Shown here piece by piece: positions 1-9,500 of a DNA stretch of 50,923 nucleotides. Within the stretch, counting starts at the first letter, position 1, and each line of letters starts with the position of its first letter. The translations under genes were made by a program, and so were the position numbers. Under the pieces are notes generated by a model. The model made no database searches, had not been told where the DNA came from, and saw only the letters and a program-made list of their open reading frames with translations. The stretch lies in NCBI RefSeq assembly GCF_017874615.1, contig NZ_JAGIKV010000036.1, positions 1 to 50,923 of the forward strand. Direction: 5' to 3'. The DNA comes from Paenibacillus xylanexedens (lineage in GTDB: Bacteria > Bacillota > Bacilli > Paenibacillales > Paenibacillaceae).

Positions 1-176
1 CTTCTTCATTTGTCACTTGAATCCCCGCCCTTTTCAGTTATTACTATCTTTTACCCGATTAGGCGGTTCTTAATTTTATGAGTTCAATCTATATAACAAA
101 TAATTTTTATATATAAAAAGAGATCAGGGGATTTATAATTTCGTACAGGTATTATAATTGGGGGTCGAATGTTCAA
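1..176. other. Upstream region of tagO, no gene seen
   Basis: An AT-rich stretch with no supported reading frame. A TATAAT at 153-158 lies too close to the tagO start to serve that gene, because transcription would begin after its ribosome binding site. A weaker TATAAC at 92-97 could be a -10 box but has no good -35 partner. The true promoter may lie before the window. Confidence 0.4.
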
Positions 177-1304
177 ATGGTAGCGATCTTTATCATTGGA
201 TTTATCGTGTCAATGGGACTGGCTCTTGCCCTGACACCACTTGTCAAAAAGTTCGCAGTCCGCATTGGCGCAATGGATACGCCGAATGCACGTAAAGTAC
301 ACACACGGATCATGCCACGTCTTGGTGGTCTGGGGATATTCCTGGCCTTTATTATTACAGTTGCTGCATTGCTTCCGTTTGTATCGGCATGGTTCACAAC
401 TCGGGATATGAGTTTTGTCAGCGCATTTCTGATTGGTGGAACAATTATTGTACTGATCGGCGCACTCGATGATCGGTTTGAACTATCGGCCAAAGTGAAG
501 CTGCTTGGTCAGATCGTTGCTGCTTCTGTCGTTGTATTCGGATTTAATATCCGGGTAGATTTCGTTAACATTCCGTTTCAGGATTCCTACTCTTCACTCG
601 AAGCTTGGGTATCCATACCGCTGACGATCTTCTGGATCGTTGGTGTAACCAATGCGATTAACCTGATTGATGGTCTGGATGGTCTGGCAGCCGGTGTATC
701 TGGTATTGCAATTGGTACCATTGCCGTAATGTCATTCCTCATGGGTAACATGATGATTGCCTTGATGTGTCTTGTATTGCTGGGTAGTATTATCGGATTC
801 CTGTTCTTCAACTTCCACCCGGCCAAGATCTTCATGGGGGATACCGGATCACTATTCCTTGGTTTCTCTCTGGCAATGCTATCTATGCTGGGATTCAAAC
901 AAATTGCTATCGTGTCCTTTATTACACCGCTGATCATTATCGGTGTGCCGCTCTCGGATACCTTCTTCGCGATTATCCGTCGTGCGGTACAACGGAAACC
1001 GATTTTCGCACCGGATAAAGGTCACCTGCATCACTGCTTGCGTGAACTTGGATTCAGTCACCGTCAGACGGTACTGATCATTTATGGAATTGCCGCATTC
1101 TTCGGAGTTCTGGCGATTATCCAATCTTCTGCTGCCATGTTTGAAGCGAATTGGGTAACATTTGTGGTCATCTGTATCATGATGTTCTTCCTCCAAGTGG
1201 GAGCAGAAGTTATCGGGCTTGTTAGCAAAACGAGAAGACCGGTTATTAACTTCCTGATGCGCATGCGCGTTAAGTTGAATCCGGAGACTCGTTCGAAATC
1301 ATAA
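177..1304 (+). CDS. tagO: Undecaprenyl-phosphate N-acetylglucosaminyl 1-phosphate transferase (TagO/WecA type)
   Basis: A multi-pass membrane enzyme of the MraY/WecA/TagO family, 375 residues, the usual family size. It transfers GlcNAc-1-phosphate from UDP-GlcNAc to undecaprenyl phosphate, the first lipid-linked step of wall teichoic acid or secondary cell wall polymer synthesis. Family motifs visible in order: NAINLIDGLDGLAAG in the middle, FMGDTGSLFLGF, and the His-rich loop DKGHLHHCL. Hydrophobic segments fill most of the chain. The ATG at 177 follows a GGGGG run at 160-164. An intrinsic terminator follows at once, so the gene is probably transcribed alone. Its position upstream of SLH proteins is meaningful because SLH domains bind secondary wall polymers. 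The tagO symbol rests on family and on B. subtilis synteny with degSU; the polymer actually made is not visible from sequence. Confidence 0.9.
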   Translation: MVAIFIIGFIVSMGLALALTPLVKKFAVRIGAMDTPNARKVHTRIMPRLGGLGIFLAFIITVAALLPFVSAWFTTRDMSFVSAFLIGGTIIVLIGALDDRFELSAKVKLLGQIVAASVVVFGFNIRVDFVNIPFQDSYSSLEAWVSIPLTIFWIVGVTNAINLIDGLDGLAAGVSGIAIGTIAVMSFLMGNMMIALMCLVLLGSIIGFLFFNFHPAKIFMGDTGSLFLGFSLAMLSMLGFKQIAIVSFITPLIIIGVPLSDTFFAIIRRAVQRKPIFAPDKGHLHHCLRELGFSHRQTVLIIYGIAAFFGVLAIIQSSAAMFEANWVTFVVICIMMFFLQVGAEVIGLVSKTRRPVINFLMRMRVKLNPETRSKS

Positions 1305-1353
1305 ATAGATAAATGGTATGGTTATAGCTATTCTTGAATATTATTCCAGACCC

Positions 1354-1382
1354 AACCTTATCCCTTGTGGATAAGGTTTTTT
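1354..1382 (+). terminator. Intrinsic terminator after tagO
   Basis: Perfect 10-bp stem AACCTTATCC (1354-1363) with GGATAAGGTT (1369-1378), five-base loop, then a T run. Confidence 0.9.
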
Positions 1383-1402
1383 GTTTATTTTGAGATTTTT
1401 AC

Positions 1403-1429
1403 TAAATAATTGGAACCTTTTGCCGATAT
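1403..1429 (+). promoter_or_regulatory. Sigma-D (sigma-28) type promoter of the SLH protein gene
   Basis: TAAA at 1403-1406, exactly 15 bases, then GCCGATAT at 1422-1429. This is the full consensus known for Bacillus sigma-D, with no mismatch. It lies 38 bases before the ATG at 1468 and after the tagO terminator, so it can only serve the SLH gene. It predicts co-expression with the flagellar genes later in the window, which include the anti-sigma-D factor FlgM. Confidence 0.85.
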
Positions 1430-1467
1430 ATAAAGGTAACTGACTTAAAAAGAGGAGAGATGATTGA

Positions 1468-4400
1468 ATGCAACGTACGAAGAAGCCGTTAATCTGGCTG
1501 ATGATGGTGGCGCTGGTTGTATCTCTAATACCAGCTGGCCTTGCACCAGTCGCATCGGCGGCGGGACAGACAAGTTACTTTACTCCTGATAATACAGCCA
1601 ACGTTCCATTGAAAAGTACAGTAGGACTCAAAATGACTGGAACAGGCTCTGATGTTCTTTCTCGTTCGACTGCTTTTGTGGTAACTAGCGCGGAGCAAGC
1701 TGTAACAGGCACGTTTACGAATGTTACTGGCTCTACGTTGGGTGCCAACGTACAGCTATTGAATTTAAAAGATGGAACATGGGTTCCAGACAGTTCAAGA
1801 TTAGCACCAGCTGTTGTCACAGTTGATCCTAATCGCCCGGATAATCGCTTTAACGCAACACTTACTTTGTTCCCCGGAATGAACAAAGTGACGTTTTCCG
1901 GTTCCCAAGGTCCAAGTGAGCGTTCCGAAAGTTTTTATATTTTGTATGACTCTGTACCTTACATTGAGAAACTGCAGGTTTTGGGTGGAGCGGATAATCT
2001 CGATCTAAATGAAGGATCGCAGGTTGTTGTGGATACGGGTGATGTGACGATTCAAGGTGTAGCTCACAACTCCTCCAAAGTAACAGTAACACTGAATAAT
2101 GGTGAGGCTTTACCAACATCTTTATCGACACAAGATGGTACATTCTTCTCACCTATGCTTCGATTAAAATCAGGTAAGAATGATCTGGTTGTAACGATTG
2201 AAAGCGGCGTAGACAAAAATAAATTCACGTATTCTCTGCTCTACTATGATGAAGAAAATCCGTTCTCTCAACTCGATCTGAAAGAGGGCTCAGATGGGCT
2301 GTCTCAGAGTATGTTAACTGATCGGCCTACGTATGGGGGGGATCCCGCACAAGCCCGTGTGATGGTTGAATTGCTTTTGCCGGATGATAAAACCACTGCT
2401 GTTCCTGAAATTTCTGTGGATGGTGTGTTGACTAATATTGTTCCCAAGATTGAACCCATTCCTAGTGTGGGGATCAACACACCTTCATATTCTCTGTTTT
2501 CATTCGAAATTCCATCTTTGAAGTTTACAGAATCAGCAACTGGCACACCTCCAGTCACTTCGATTGATTCTTTACAGAATCATTCGTTGACTGTCAAATA
2601 TGGAAAAAACACAGCCAGTACAAACATGAATTTTCAATATCTAGAGAACGAAACGGTAATTACGGATTTAAGATACCTTAAAGACTACAGCGGTTCTGGT
2701 GATGCACCAGAAGGGGTACCACTTTCGGGTTCTAGTGTCACTTCTGCAGATTTCTATATCCTTGTAGAGACTAGCAGAAATCCTAATGGAAGCTTGTTGA
2801 CAGCGGAATATCTTCCAAGGAGCACAAGCCCAATTGAACTTTCAACAACGCCTATACAGGTATCTCCAACGAAATATATTTATCAAATTAAAGGTTTCAA
2901 AAACGGAAATCAAACGGTTCAGTTTAAATTTACTGGATCAAAATCAAGCAAAAACGCAACGATCTCGTTTGCTTCCAAAAACTATATTTTTGTGAGCAAC
3001 CTGACGGATGGCCAAACATATGATATGAATTCCAAAAAAACAGATAAATTGTTGCTTGAAGGTAAGTACGTTGATTTTGCCACATTAGATAGCAAATACT
3101 TTGTAGCAGAGATTTTTGCGAACGGAGTTAAAGTGTATTCAACACATCCTGCAGCGAACACAAAGCAAAAACAATTGACTTTGGGTGCTGATGGAAGTTT
3201 CGAGGATGTTGAGATTGATATCGATGGGGACACAGGACCATTATTCTTTGGGGAAAACCGTATTGTATTAACGGGAACAGGAACTGGAGATAAAGGCCAA
3301 CTGAATGAAGTAACTAAAGAATTGCGTATTTACATCAATGATAACAATGTATCTACAATCAATAATTTTCAACCTGCACCAAGTAAAAATCGCTCGACAT
3401 TCCTTGATCCATATAATCCGGATGACCAATGGGTGAAAAACCTGTTTAACCTGTCCACGGATTTCACATTTGCGGACAAGAAATATACGACCAGCCTGAA
3501 AAACTTTGACTTGGCTATCCGTGGTGCAGGGGCGACTCGAATGAGCTTGAGTATGGGTACTCAAACGATTTTTGACTTGAACATACCAGATGGATCGGCA
3601 ACTAATACAACTTGGCAAGATCCAATAATCTCTTCTGAGTATGCACTGAACAATGGTAATGTTATTGTGGATCGTTCCGGAAGTCAGAAGGACTTTGTGG
3701 TGCGGTTAAGAGACTTAAAAGCGGAGACACCAGGAACATACATCTACACACTGGATTTGTATAACAAAACAGGTGCAAAAACGAGCCAAAAGGTAGAAGT
3801 GGTCAGAGAAGCAGCGGGTTATCGCATCTTGGCTCCACGTCCTACTTCAGGCAGCCAAATTGTTGTGAGCAAAAACTTTGTTCATTTTGATATTGAGGCT
3901 GAAGGAGCTACTTCCGTTGTTATTGACAAAGAAACGGCTAAGAAGCTTCAAGGCACAGAAACAGATCGTTTTGCTTTGGATTATGTGGGGCTCAAGGCTG
4001 ACAAAGTGAATAAAATCAAGTTGACGATTGATCGAAATGGTGTCAAAACAAATGATACAGTGGAAGTGTACTATACAAGCAACACTGGTGTTGACTCTCA
4101 GTATATGGCGCCTAAGGTAGCCAACAAATATTCAGCATTCAATAAACAGCTGGAACTGAGTTTCCCGAAAGGCACGGTAATGCAAAGCACGGACCTCAGC
4201 GGGATTGCTAAATTCTATCCAAACAACAAGCTGCTGTTTGGTATTGCTGACCCGAACACAGGAATTGTGGAGCGGAAGAACGACTATGGAAGCATCGTTG
4301 GTTTCAGAACAGAAGCAGAGGACCCGAATCCATTAAGCGTTCCCGATGACTATTATAGAAGGTTCTCCGCAATTGTAGGGGACTCTGTAAACTTTAGTCC

Positions 4401-5367
4401 AGTTTCCGAAATTTACTGGGTAAGCGGCGGCCTTGGGGAGTCGGGTACAAGAGGAGATAATAATTACAAAGAGCCAACGAATGGAATTGGCCCTTATACT
4501 GTAGATTCCTTATACGGTAATCCTTTGACGCCTGCAGAGCGAAAAATCAAGCCTTCACAACGGGGTACATTAACTCTTGCTTATGATCCAAATGTAGTAG
4601 ATGATGCTGGTTCAACCATTTCCGTATTTTACTATTCTCCAAGCAGAGAGTGGAGACGGATTGGCGGCGAAGTGGATTCGAAGAAGCATACAGTGACCGT
4701 TCCTTTTGATGAGTTTGGTTATTATAAAGTAATGAAGCTGAGAAGAAGTTATAACGATATCACCAACCATGGGTGGGCAAGAAATATTCTAAATGCACTC
4801 TATGCTAAAGGATTCATGGCTCCATTGCGCTTTGAACAATTCGGTACAGATGACCGTACTTCGCGTGGAGAGTTTGCAACTCTTCTTGTGAAAGGTTTGA
4901 ATTTACCAATTACGTCCGATAGCAGAAGAACATTCACGGATGTTGCACCAGGTACAAGTTCATTCACATGGGATTATGACAGTATCGAGACCGCAGCAAG
5001 AGCGGGTATCATTACTGGCCTGACAGATGGTGTGTTCGGACCGGATCGTCCGCTGACACGTGAACAGGCTGCAGTGATGATTGCTCGGGCACTAGAGCTG
5101 AAAATGGTTGCTAATGATAGCAAGCTTCAAAGTGCACTTGCTAAGGCATTCATCGATTCCGGCAGCATGGAGAGTTATGCTGGACCAGCGGTACAAGCTG
5201 TGACGAAAGCCAAGATCATGGAGGGTTCTCCGGTTACAGTGGCTGGACAGAAGAAGCCGCAATATGCATTCAACCCGAAAGGTAATCTGACACGTGCAGA
5301 AGCGGGTAAAATTGCAGTAGAATTGCTCAAGAAGAGCACAAAAGTATTCCCTAAAACCTTGAGTTAA
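1468..5367 (+). CDS. Secreted cell-surface protein with three C-terminal SLH domains
   Basis: A 1299-residue exported protein. Residues 1-31 form a signal peptide: basic start MQRTKK, a hydrophobic core, then a probable cut after VASA. Residues from about 32 to 1090 are beta-rich, Thr/Ser/Asn-rich and Ig-like in character, without a motif I can name or any catalytic signature. Three SLH domains close the chain, at about 1098-1150, 1155-1205 (GIITGLTDGVFGPDRPLTRE) and 1225-1290. SLH domains hold proteins non-covalently to pyruvylated secondary wall polymers, so the protein should sit on the outside of the wall. The ATG follows AAAGAGGAGAG. It is a single-gene unit between two terminators, under a sigma-D type promoter, which ties it to motility or cell separation rather than constitutive S-layer expression. 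A structural or adhesive role is inference. Confidence 0.85.
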   Translation: MQRTKKPLIWLMMVALVVSLIPAGLAPVASAAGQTSYFTPDNTANVPLKSTVGLKMTGTGSDVLSRSTAFVVTSAEQAVTGTFTNVTGSTLGANVQLLNLKDGTWVPDSSRLAPAVVTVDPNRPDNRFNATLTLFPGMNKVTFSGSQGPSERSESFYILYDSVPYIEKLQVLGGADNLDLNEGSQVVVDTGDVTIQGVAHNSSKVTVTLNNGEALPTSLSTQDGTFFSPMLRLKSGKNDLVVTIESGVDKNKFTYSLLYYDEENPFSQLDLKEGSDGLSQSMLTDRPTYGGDPAQARVMVELLLPDDKTTAVPEISVDGVLTNIVPKIEPIPSVGINTPSYSLFSFEIPSLKFTESATGTPPVTSIDSLQNHSLTVKYGKNTASTNMNFQYLENETVITDLRYLKDYSGSGDAPEGVPLSGSSVTSADFYILVETSRNPNGSLLTAEYLPRSTSPIELSTTPIQVSPTKYIYQIKGFKNGNQTVQFKFTGSKSSKNATISFASKNYIFVSNLTDGQTYDMNSKKTDKLLLEGKYVDFATLDSKYFVAEIFANGVKVYSTHPAANTKQKQLTLGADGSFEDVEIDIDGDTGPLFFGENRIVLTGTGTGDKGQLNEVTKELRIYINDNNVSTINNFQPAPSKNRSTFLDPYNPDDQWVKNLFNLSTDFTFADKKYTTSLKNFDLAIRGAGATRMSLSMGTQTIFDLNIPDGSATNTTWQDPIISSEYALNNGNVIVDRSGSQKDFVVRLRDLKAETPGTYIYTLDLYNKTGAKTSQKVEVVREAAGYRILAPRPTSGSQIVVSKNFVHFDIEAEGATSVVIDKETAKKLQGTETDRFALDYVGLKADKVNKIKLTIDRNGVKTNDTVEVYYTSNTGVDSQYMAPKVANKYSAFNKQLELSFPKGTVMQSTDLSGIAKFYPNNKLLFGIADPNTGIVERKNDYGSIVGFRTEAEDPNPLSVPDDYYRRFSAIVGDSVNFSPVSEIYWVSGGLGESGTRGDNNYKEPTNGIGPYTVDSLYGNPLTPAERKIKPSQRGTLTLAYDPNVVDDAGSTISVFYYSPSREWRRIGGEVDSKKHTVTVPFDEFGYYKVMKLRRSYNDITNHGWARNILNALYAKGFMAPLRFEQFGTDDRTSRGEFATLLVKGLNLPITSDSRRTFTDVAPGTSSFTWDYDSIETAARAGIITGLTDGVFGPDRPLTREQAAVMIARALELKMVANDSKLQSALAKAFIDSGSMESYAGPAVQAVTKAKIMEGSPVTVAGQKKPQYAFNPKGNLTRAEAGKIAVELLKKSTKVFPKTLS

Positions 5368-5395
5368 TTCATTTGATACATCGATGCAATTTAGG

Positions 5396-5434
5396 AAGGA
5401 CCTGTCCCTTACTCTAAAGGGGCAGGTCCTTTTC
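5396..5434 (+). terminator. Intrinsic terminator after the first SLH protein gene
   Basis: Stem AAGGACCTGTCCC (5396-5408) with GGGGCAGGTCCTT (5419-5431), one G-T pair, ending in TTTT. Confidence 0.9.
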
Positions 5435-5573
5435 ATGGCTGTCAATGAATTGACATAGAGTACTTTTATAATAGAAGAAACAGAATTTTTACCAATAACT
5501 ATTTTTGTAATTTGCTAGAGTTTAAGATACAATAACGGTAAATACACAATGATCTAGAGGGTGAAGTTAGCTA

Positions 5574-5915
5574 ATGAAACCGATTTATTCGAAAGCCCAG
5601 CTGGGCTACATGAAGGCAAAGACACAGTTTGAGAAGCAGGCAGTCATTCTGGAGAAAAAGTTGGAAGATACACGCAAGACTCAGGAGATCTCTCAGGAAG
5701 TTATGGAAGGGCTTGTACAGTCCACTGGCTTCCATGATGCGTATAACAATCTGGTTCTGGCTGAGAATGAGTTGATTGAATGGTCTCACACAACGATGAA
5801 GCATGAGAAAACGTACCGTGAGAACAGACAACCAATTGACGATATGTATCTGAGATTGAACAGTGACCCCAATATGCGTGCTCAAATTATTGAACTCGCG
5901 ATGAAGATTAAATAA
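5574..5915 (+). CDS. Small hypothetical protein, helical or coiled coil
   Basis: I do not recognise this 113-residue protein. It has no signal peptide, membrane segment or cysteine. It is rich in Lys, Glu and Gln, and a stretch at about residues 14-45 (KAKTQFEKQAVILEKKLEDT) has the spacing of a long helix or coiled coil. The ATG at 5574 follows GAGGGTGAAG. It stands alone between two terminators, just before the S-layer gene. The length, clean codon use and terminator just after its stop argue that it is real. No function is proposed. Confidence 0.7.
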   Translation: MKPIYSKAQLGYMKAKTQFEKQAVILEKKLEDTRKTQEISQEVMEGLVQSTGFHDAYNNLVLAENELIEWSHTTMKHEKTYRENRQPIDDMYLRLNSDPNMRAQIIELAMKIK

Positions 5916-5939
5916 CTTATATTTCCAGAACTGCAGGAA

Positions 5940-5967
5940 AAGCATCCCAACAGGGGTGCTTTTTTAT
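5940..5967 (+). terminator. Intrinsic terminator after the small hypothetical gene
   Basis: Stem AAGCATCCC (5940-5948) with GGGTGCTT (5954-5961), then a run of T. Confidence 0.85.
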
Positions 5968-6433
5968 TTTATTTTTTGTGAATTTTGTCGCTTCATAGGT
6001 TGAAGTTGCGGGTATAAATAAACGTTGGTAGCACAGACAAACCAGAGATCACCATTCCAGATTCATTGCTGTATCAACGGTTTGAAAAGGTTTTGGATAG
6101 CTTCAATACCCGCACTGTACCTATACATAAAAAAAATCAAAACTTTTTTTGTGCAATCCGCAACTTTTTGAAATCTACTGCGTTTAAAGTGTAGAGTCGA
6201 AAACATTGGGCCTGTTACCAAGAATGACCTCGTGAAGAATCTTGTCTATTTTTTAGAAAAAATTGCTTTACGGCACGAGAGACCCATTGTATAATACGTA
6301 AGGTAGGATTAGGAAACTACTCTATTTACGTGTGATTCTGGTTTACAAACTAGTTTACAAGTTTCTGTGATATGCTCACAGACATCATTTATATTAACTT
6401 GCTCACAACTCTGGAAAGGGGGTGCAACAATAT
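5968..6433 (+). promoter_or_regulatory. Long upstream region and leader of the S-layer gene
   Basis: About 470 bases without a gene. The best promoter is TTTACG (6267-6272), a 17-base spacer and TATAAT (6290-6295), which predicts a leader of roughly 130 bases before the first start codon. A 9-bp inverted repeat, TGCGGGTAT at 6007-6015 and ATACCCGCA at 6106-6114, lies further upstream; its meaning is unknown. Long leaders and several promoters are typical of S-layer genes, whose mRNAs are unusually stable. The upstream half may hold other promoters, but none is convincing. Confidence 0.6.
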
Positions 6434-6511
6434 ATGAGGAATACGAGCGACCCTATTAAAAAAGAAAATTCAAATGTTATGAACGCCCAAGGAGGAGAAA
6501 AAAAGGTTATG
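6434..6511 (+). promoter_or_regulatory. Two tandem in-frame translation starts of the S-layer gene
   Basis: AAAGGGGGTG at 6415-6424 sits 9 bases before an ATG at 6434. AAGGAGG at 6489-6495 sits before a second, in-frame ATG at 6509, exactly 25 codons later. Only the second start puts the basic MKK and hydrophobic signal core at the N-terminus; the first adds a polar 25-residue extension. No stop separates them. Confidence 0.6.
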
Positions 6512-9500
6512 AAGAAAATTTTATCCGTAGCATTGTCTACAGCAATGGCATTCTCAATGTTTGCATCTGTAGCATTCGGTGACACAGCAGTTTCCCCGCA
6601 ACAACAGTTTGATGCATTGAAAGCAAAAGGTATCTTCAACGGTTATCCGGATGGTACAGCAGGTCTTGACAAAGACATGACTCGCGCTGAGTTTGCAAAA
6701 GTTATCACTAAATTGCTGGGTCTGAAAGAGATCACTGGAACTCTTTCTTACACTGACAAAAACTACACAGCTAAAAACTGGGCTGTACCTTACATCGAAG
6801 CAGTAACTGCTGCTGGTATCATGGAAGGTAAAAACGTTGAGAAGAAAATCTTCGACTTCAACGGTAAAGTGACTGTGTCCGAGATGGCTACAATCCTGAC
6901 TCGTGCATTGGATCTTGAAATCCCAGCTGAAACAAACAACACTGCTCCAGCTTGGGCTAAAGGTTATGTTCAAGCAGCAATCAACGCTGGTCTGGTTGAT
7001 GCAAACACTAACTTTACAGCTAACGCTTCCCGTGAATTGCTTGTAGGCGCTGCTTACTCAATTGACCAAGCGCAAAGCTTGAAAGTATCTTCTTACACAG
7101 TAACTGAAGGTGGAAAAGTTGTTGAATTCAAAATCAGCGACGGCGAAACTGTAAAAGTTACTTTGGATAAAGCTCTTGAAGCTAACAAAGAAACTGAAGT
7201 GAAATTTACTTACAAAGATAAGAACTTCACTGAAAAAGTTACTTATGTTGTAGAAGCTGCAACTAAAGTACAATCCGCTTCTTCTGTTAACCTGAAAGAA
7301 GTTGACGTTGCTTTTGACGGTAAAGTAGACAAAGCTACTGCAACTGACAAAAACAACTACAGCATCGATTCCAACTCTAAAGGGATCAAATCGATCACTT
7401 TGTTGGCTGACGGTAAAACAGCTCGTCTTTTGCTGAATGAATCCAGCAAATTCGTACAAGGAACAACTTACAAAGTTGTTGCTAAAAACGTGAAATCTTC
7501 TACTGGTACAGTATTGCCACAAGGTGAAGTTTCCTTCACATCTGCTGACAATGTTCTGCCTACAGTAGCAGAAGTTAAAGCTCTGGGAACTAAAGTTATC
7601 AAAGTAACTTTCTCCGAGCCAGTTGTATCTCCAACAAGCAGCAACTTCCAATTGGATGACAAAGCTTTTGTTGGTTCTGTAACTCAAGGTGCTAACCAAC
7701 GTGAAGTAATCCTTCGTGATTACACTGGTTCGATCTCTGAAGGTGCTCACAAGTTGACAACTTCTTTGGTTGAAGACTTCGCTGGTTTGAAATCTTTGGC
7801 TGCAACAACTGACTTCACAGTAGCTGTTGATACTGAAGGTCCTAAAGTGACTGAAATCTCCGCTACTCTTGAAAAAGTAACTGTTACTTTCGATGAAGAA
7901 ATCGATCCAGCTTCTGTAACTAACGACAGCTTCTACTGGAAGTCTGGCGATACTAAGAAAACTGGTACAGTAACTCAAGTTGCTTCTAACGTATATGAAG
8001 TTCAATTCACACAAGCTAACCGTCTGCCAGGATATGAGTCCACTTTGTTTGTAGAAGTTAAAGACTACTCTGGTAACGTTAATGCTGTGAAAGAACACAA
8101 AATCAATGCAACTGTTGACTTGGTTCGTCCACAAGTAGTTGAAACTACATTTGGAGATCGTACTAACACATTGACAGTTCGTTTTGACAAAGCTGTAAGT
8201 GCAGCTGATAAAAAATACTTCACTATTAAAAAAGGTGACGATGTCATCCCAGTAAACAGTGTTGTAGCAGCTGATTCTTCCAACAAAATTTTCTACGTTA
8301 CTTTCTTTAACACACTTGCAACTGGCACTTATAACTTGAAAGTTGCTGATGTTCAAGACACTACAGCGTTGAGAAACACATTGGTAGAATTCAATGGTAC
8401 ATTCGTAGCTAATGATACTGCGAATCCTTCCATCTCTTCTACAGATTACAATGAGTCTGCTCGCAAAGTAACATTGAACTTCGGTCGCGAAATGGACCTG
8501 GCAACTGTTAATACTAAAGGTAACTACTACATTAACTTCGAGAAAAACGGTGCTAATGCTCAAAACATCGCTCTTCCAACTGAAGTTAGCGTAAACGCAG
8601 TTAACGGTGGTAAATCCGTAGTACTTCAGTTCCCTGAGTTCATCGATGGAACTAAAGTTACATTCGGACCGAACGGATCCGTTAAAGGTGTAGTAGCAAC
8701 TGGATTGAAATCCAAAACAGGTCAAGTAGTATCCTTGGATGCTTCTAGCTTGAAAGATGCTGCTGCTAACCAATTGAAATGGACTAACGCTGTACAAAAA
8801 GATGCTAAAACTTTCGAGTTGACATTCAACCAAGTAGTTGCATCTGCAAATGTTAGCGACTTCCAAATCAATGGAACATACCCTACATCTGTAAGCATTG
8901 ACGAGAATAAAGTAACATTGAAAACTGCTGATGAAGTTACTGGTGGCAACATCACTTTGTTCGCTAATAATTCTATTGAGACTTATTCAAACAATAAGTT
9001 GAATCTCTCTACTAATGCTTCGATGCCTGTAAGCAATGCAGTAGCACCTCGTGTAATTACTGTTGACTCTACAAGAAACGTAAGTAATGAGTTTGTTATT
9101 GAGTTCTCTACAGCAATTAGTGCAGTAGATCCAACCGTTGCGACATTACTTGCGAATGATCTGGTAGTTAAAGATCTTTCAGCAACTAATACACCAACTT
9201 TGACACCTGTTGTAGATTACGATGTTGTAGTTCAAAACAGCAATGAACTTAAAGTAACTATCAAAAAGACATCTGTACAAAATAAACCAGTATCTGTTCA
9301 AGTTAAAGATGCTAAGTATATCGTTGCAAATACTACAACAACTAAAGCTGCCGATTCCAGCGTATACACTGTTGTAGCTCCAAGTACTAGTAATGCAGCT
9401 GTGAGAGTTAATTCAACTAAAATCACAGATGGAAAAGAAGCTGTAGCATCTAAATCTAATGATTTGAGTGGCGTAGTGTTGACTGCTACAAAAGCTACTA

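Noticed and set aside
153..158. TATAAT before tagO
   Set aside because: Transcription would start after the ribosome binding site of tagO.
5450..5472. TTGACA and TATAAT before the small hypothetical gene
   Set aside because: The spacer is only 11 bases, too short for a promoter.
7058..8866. 602-residue open frame on the minus strand
   Set aside because: It lies opposite the S-layer gene. Its Ser/Phe/Cys-rich translation is a by-product of the strict codon bias there; it has no ribosome binding site and no protein-like pattern.
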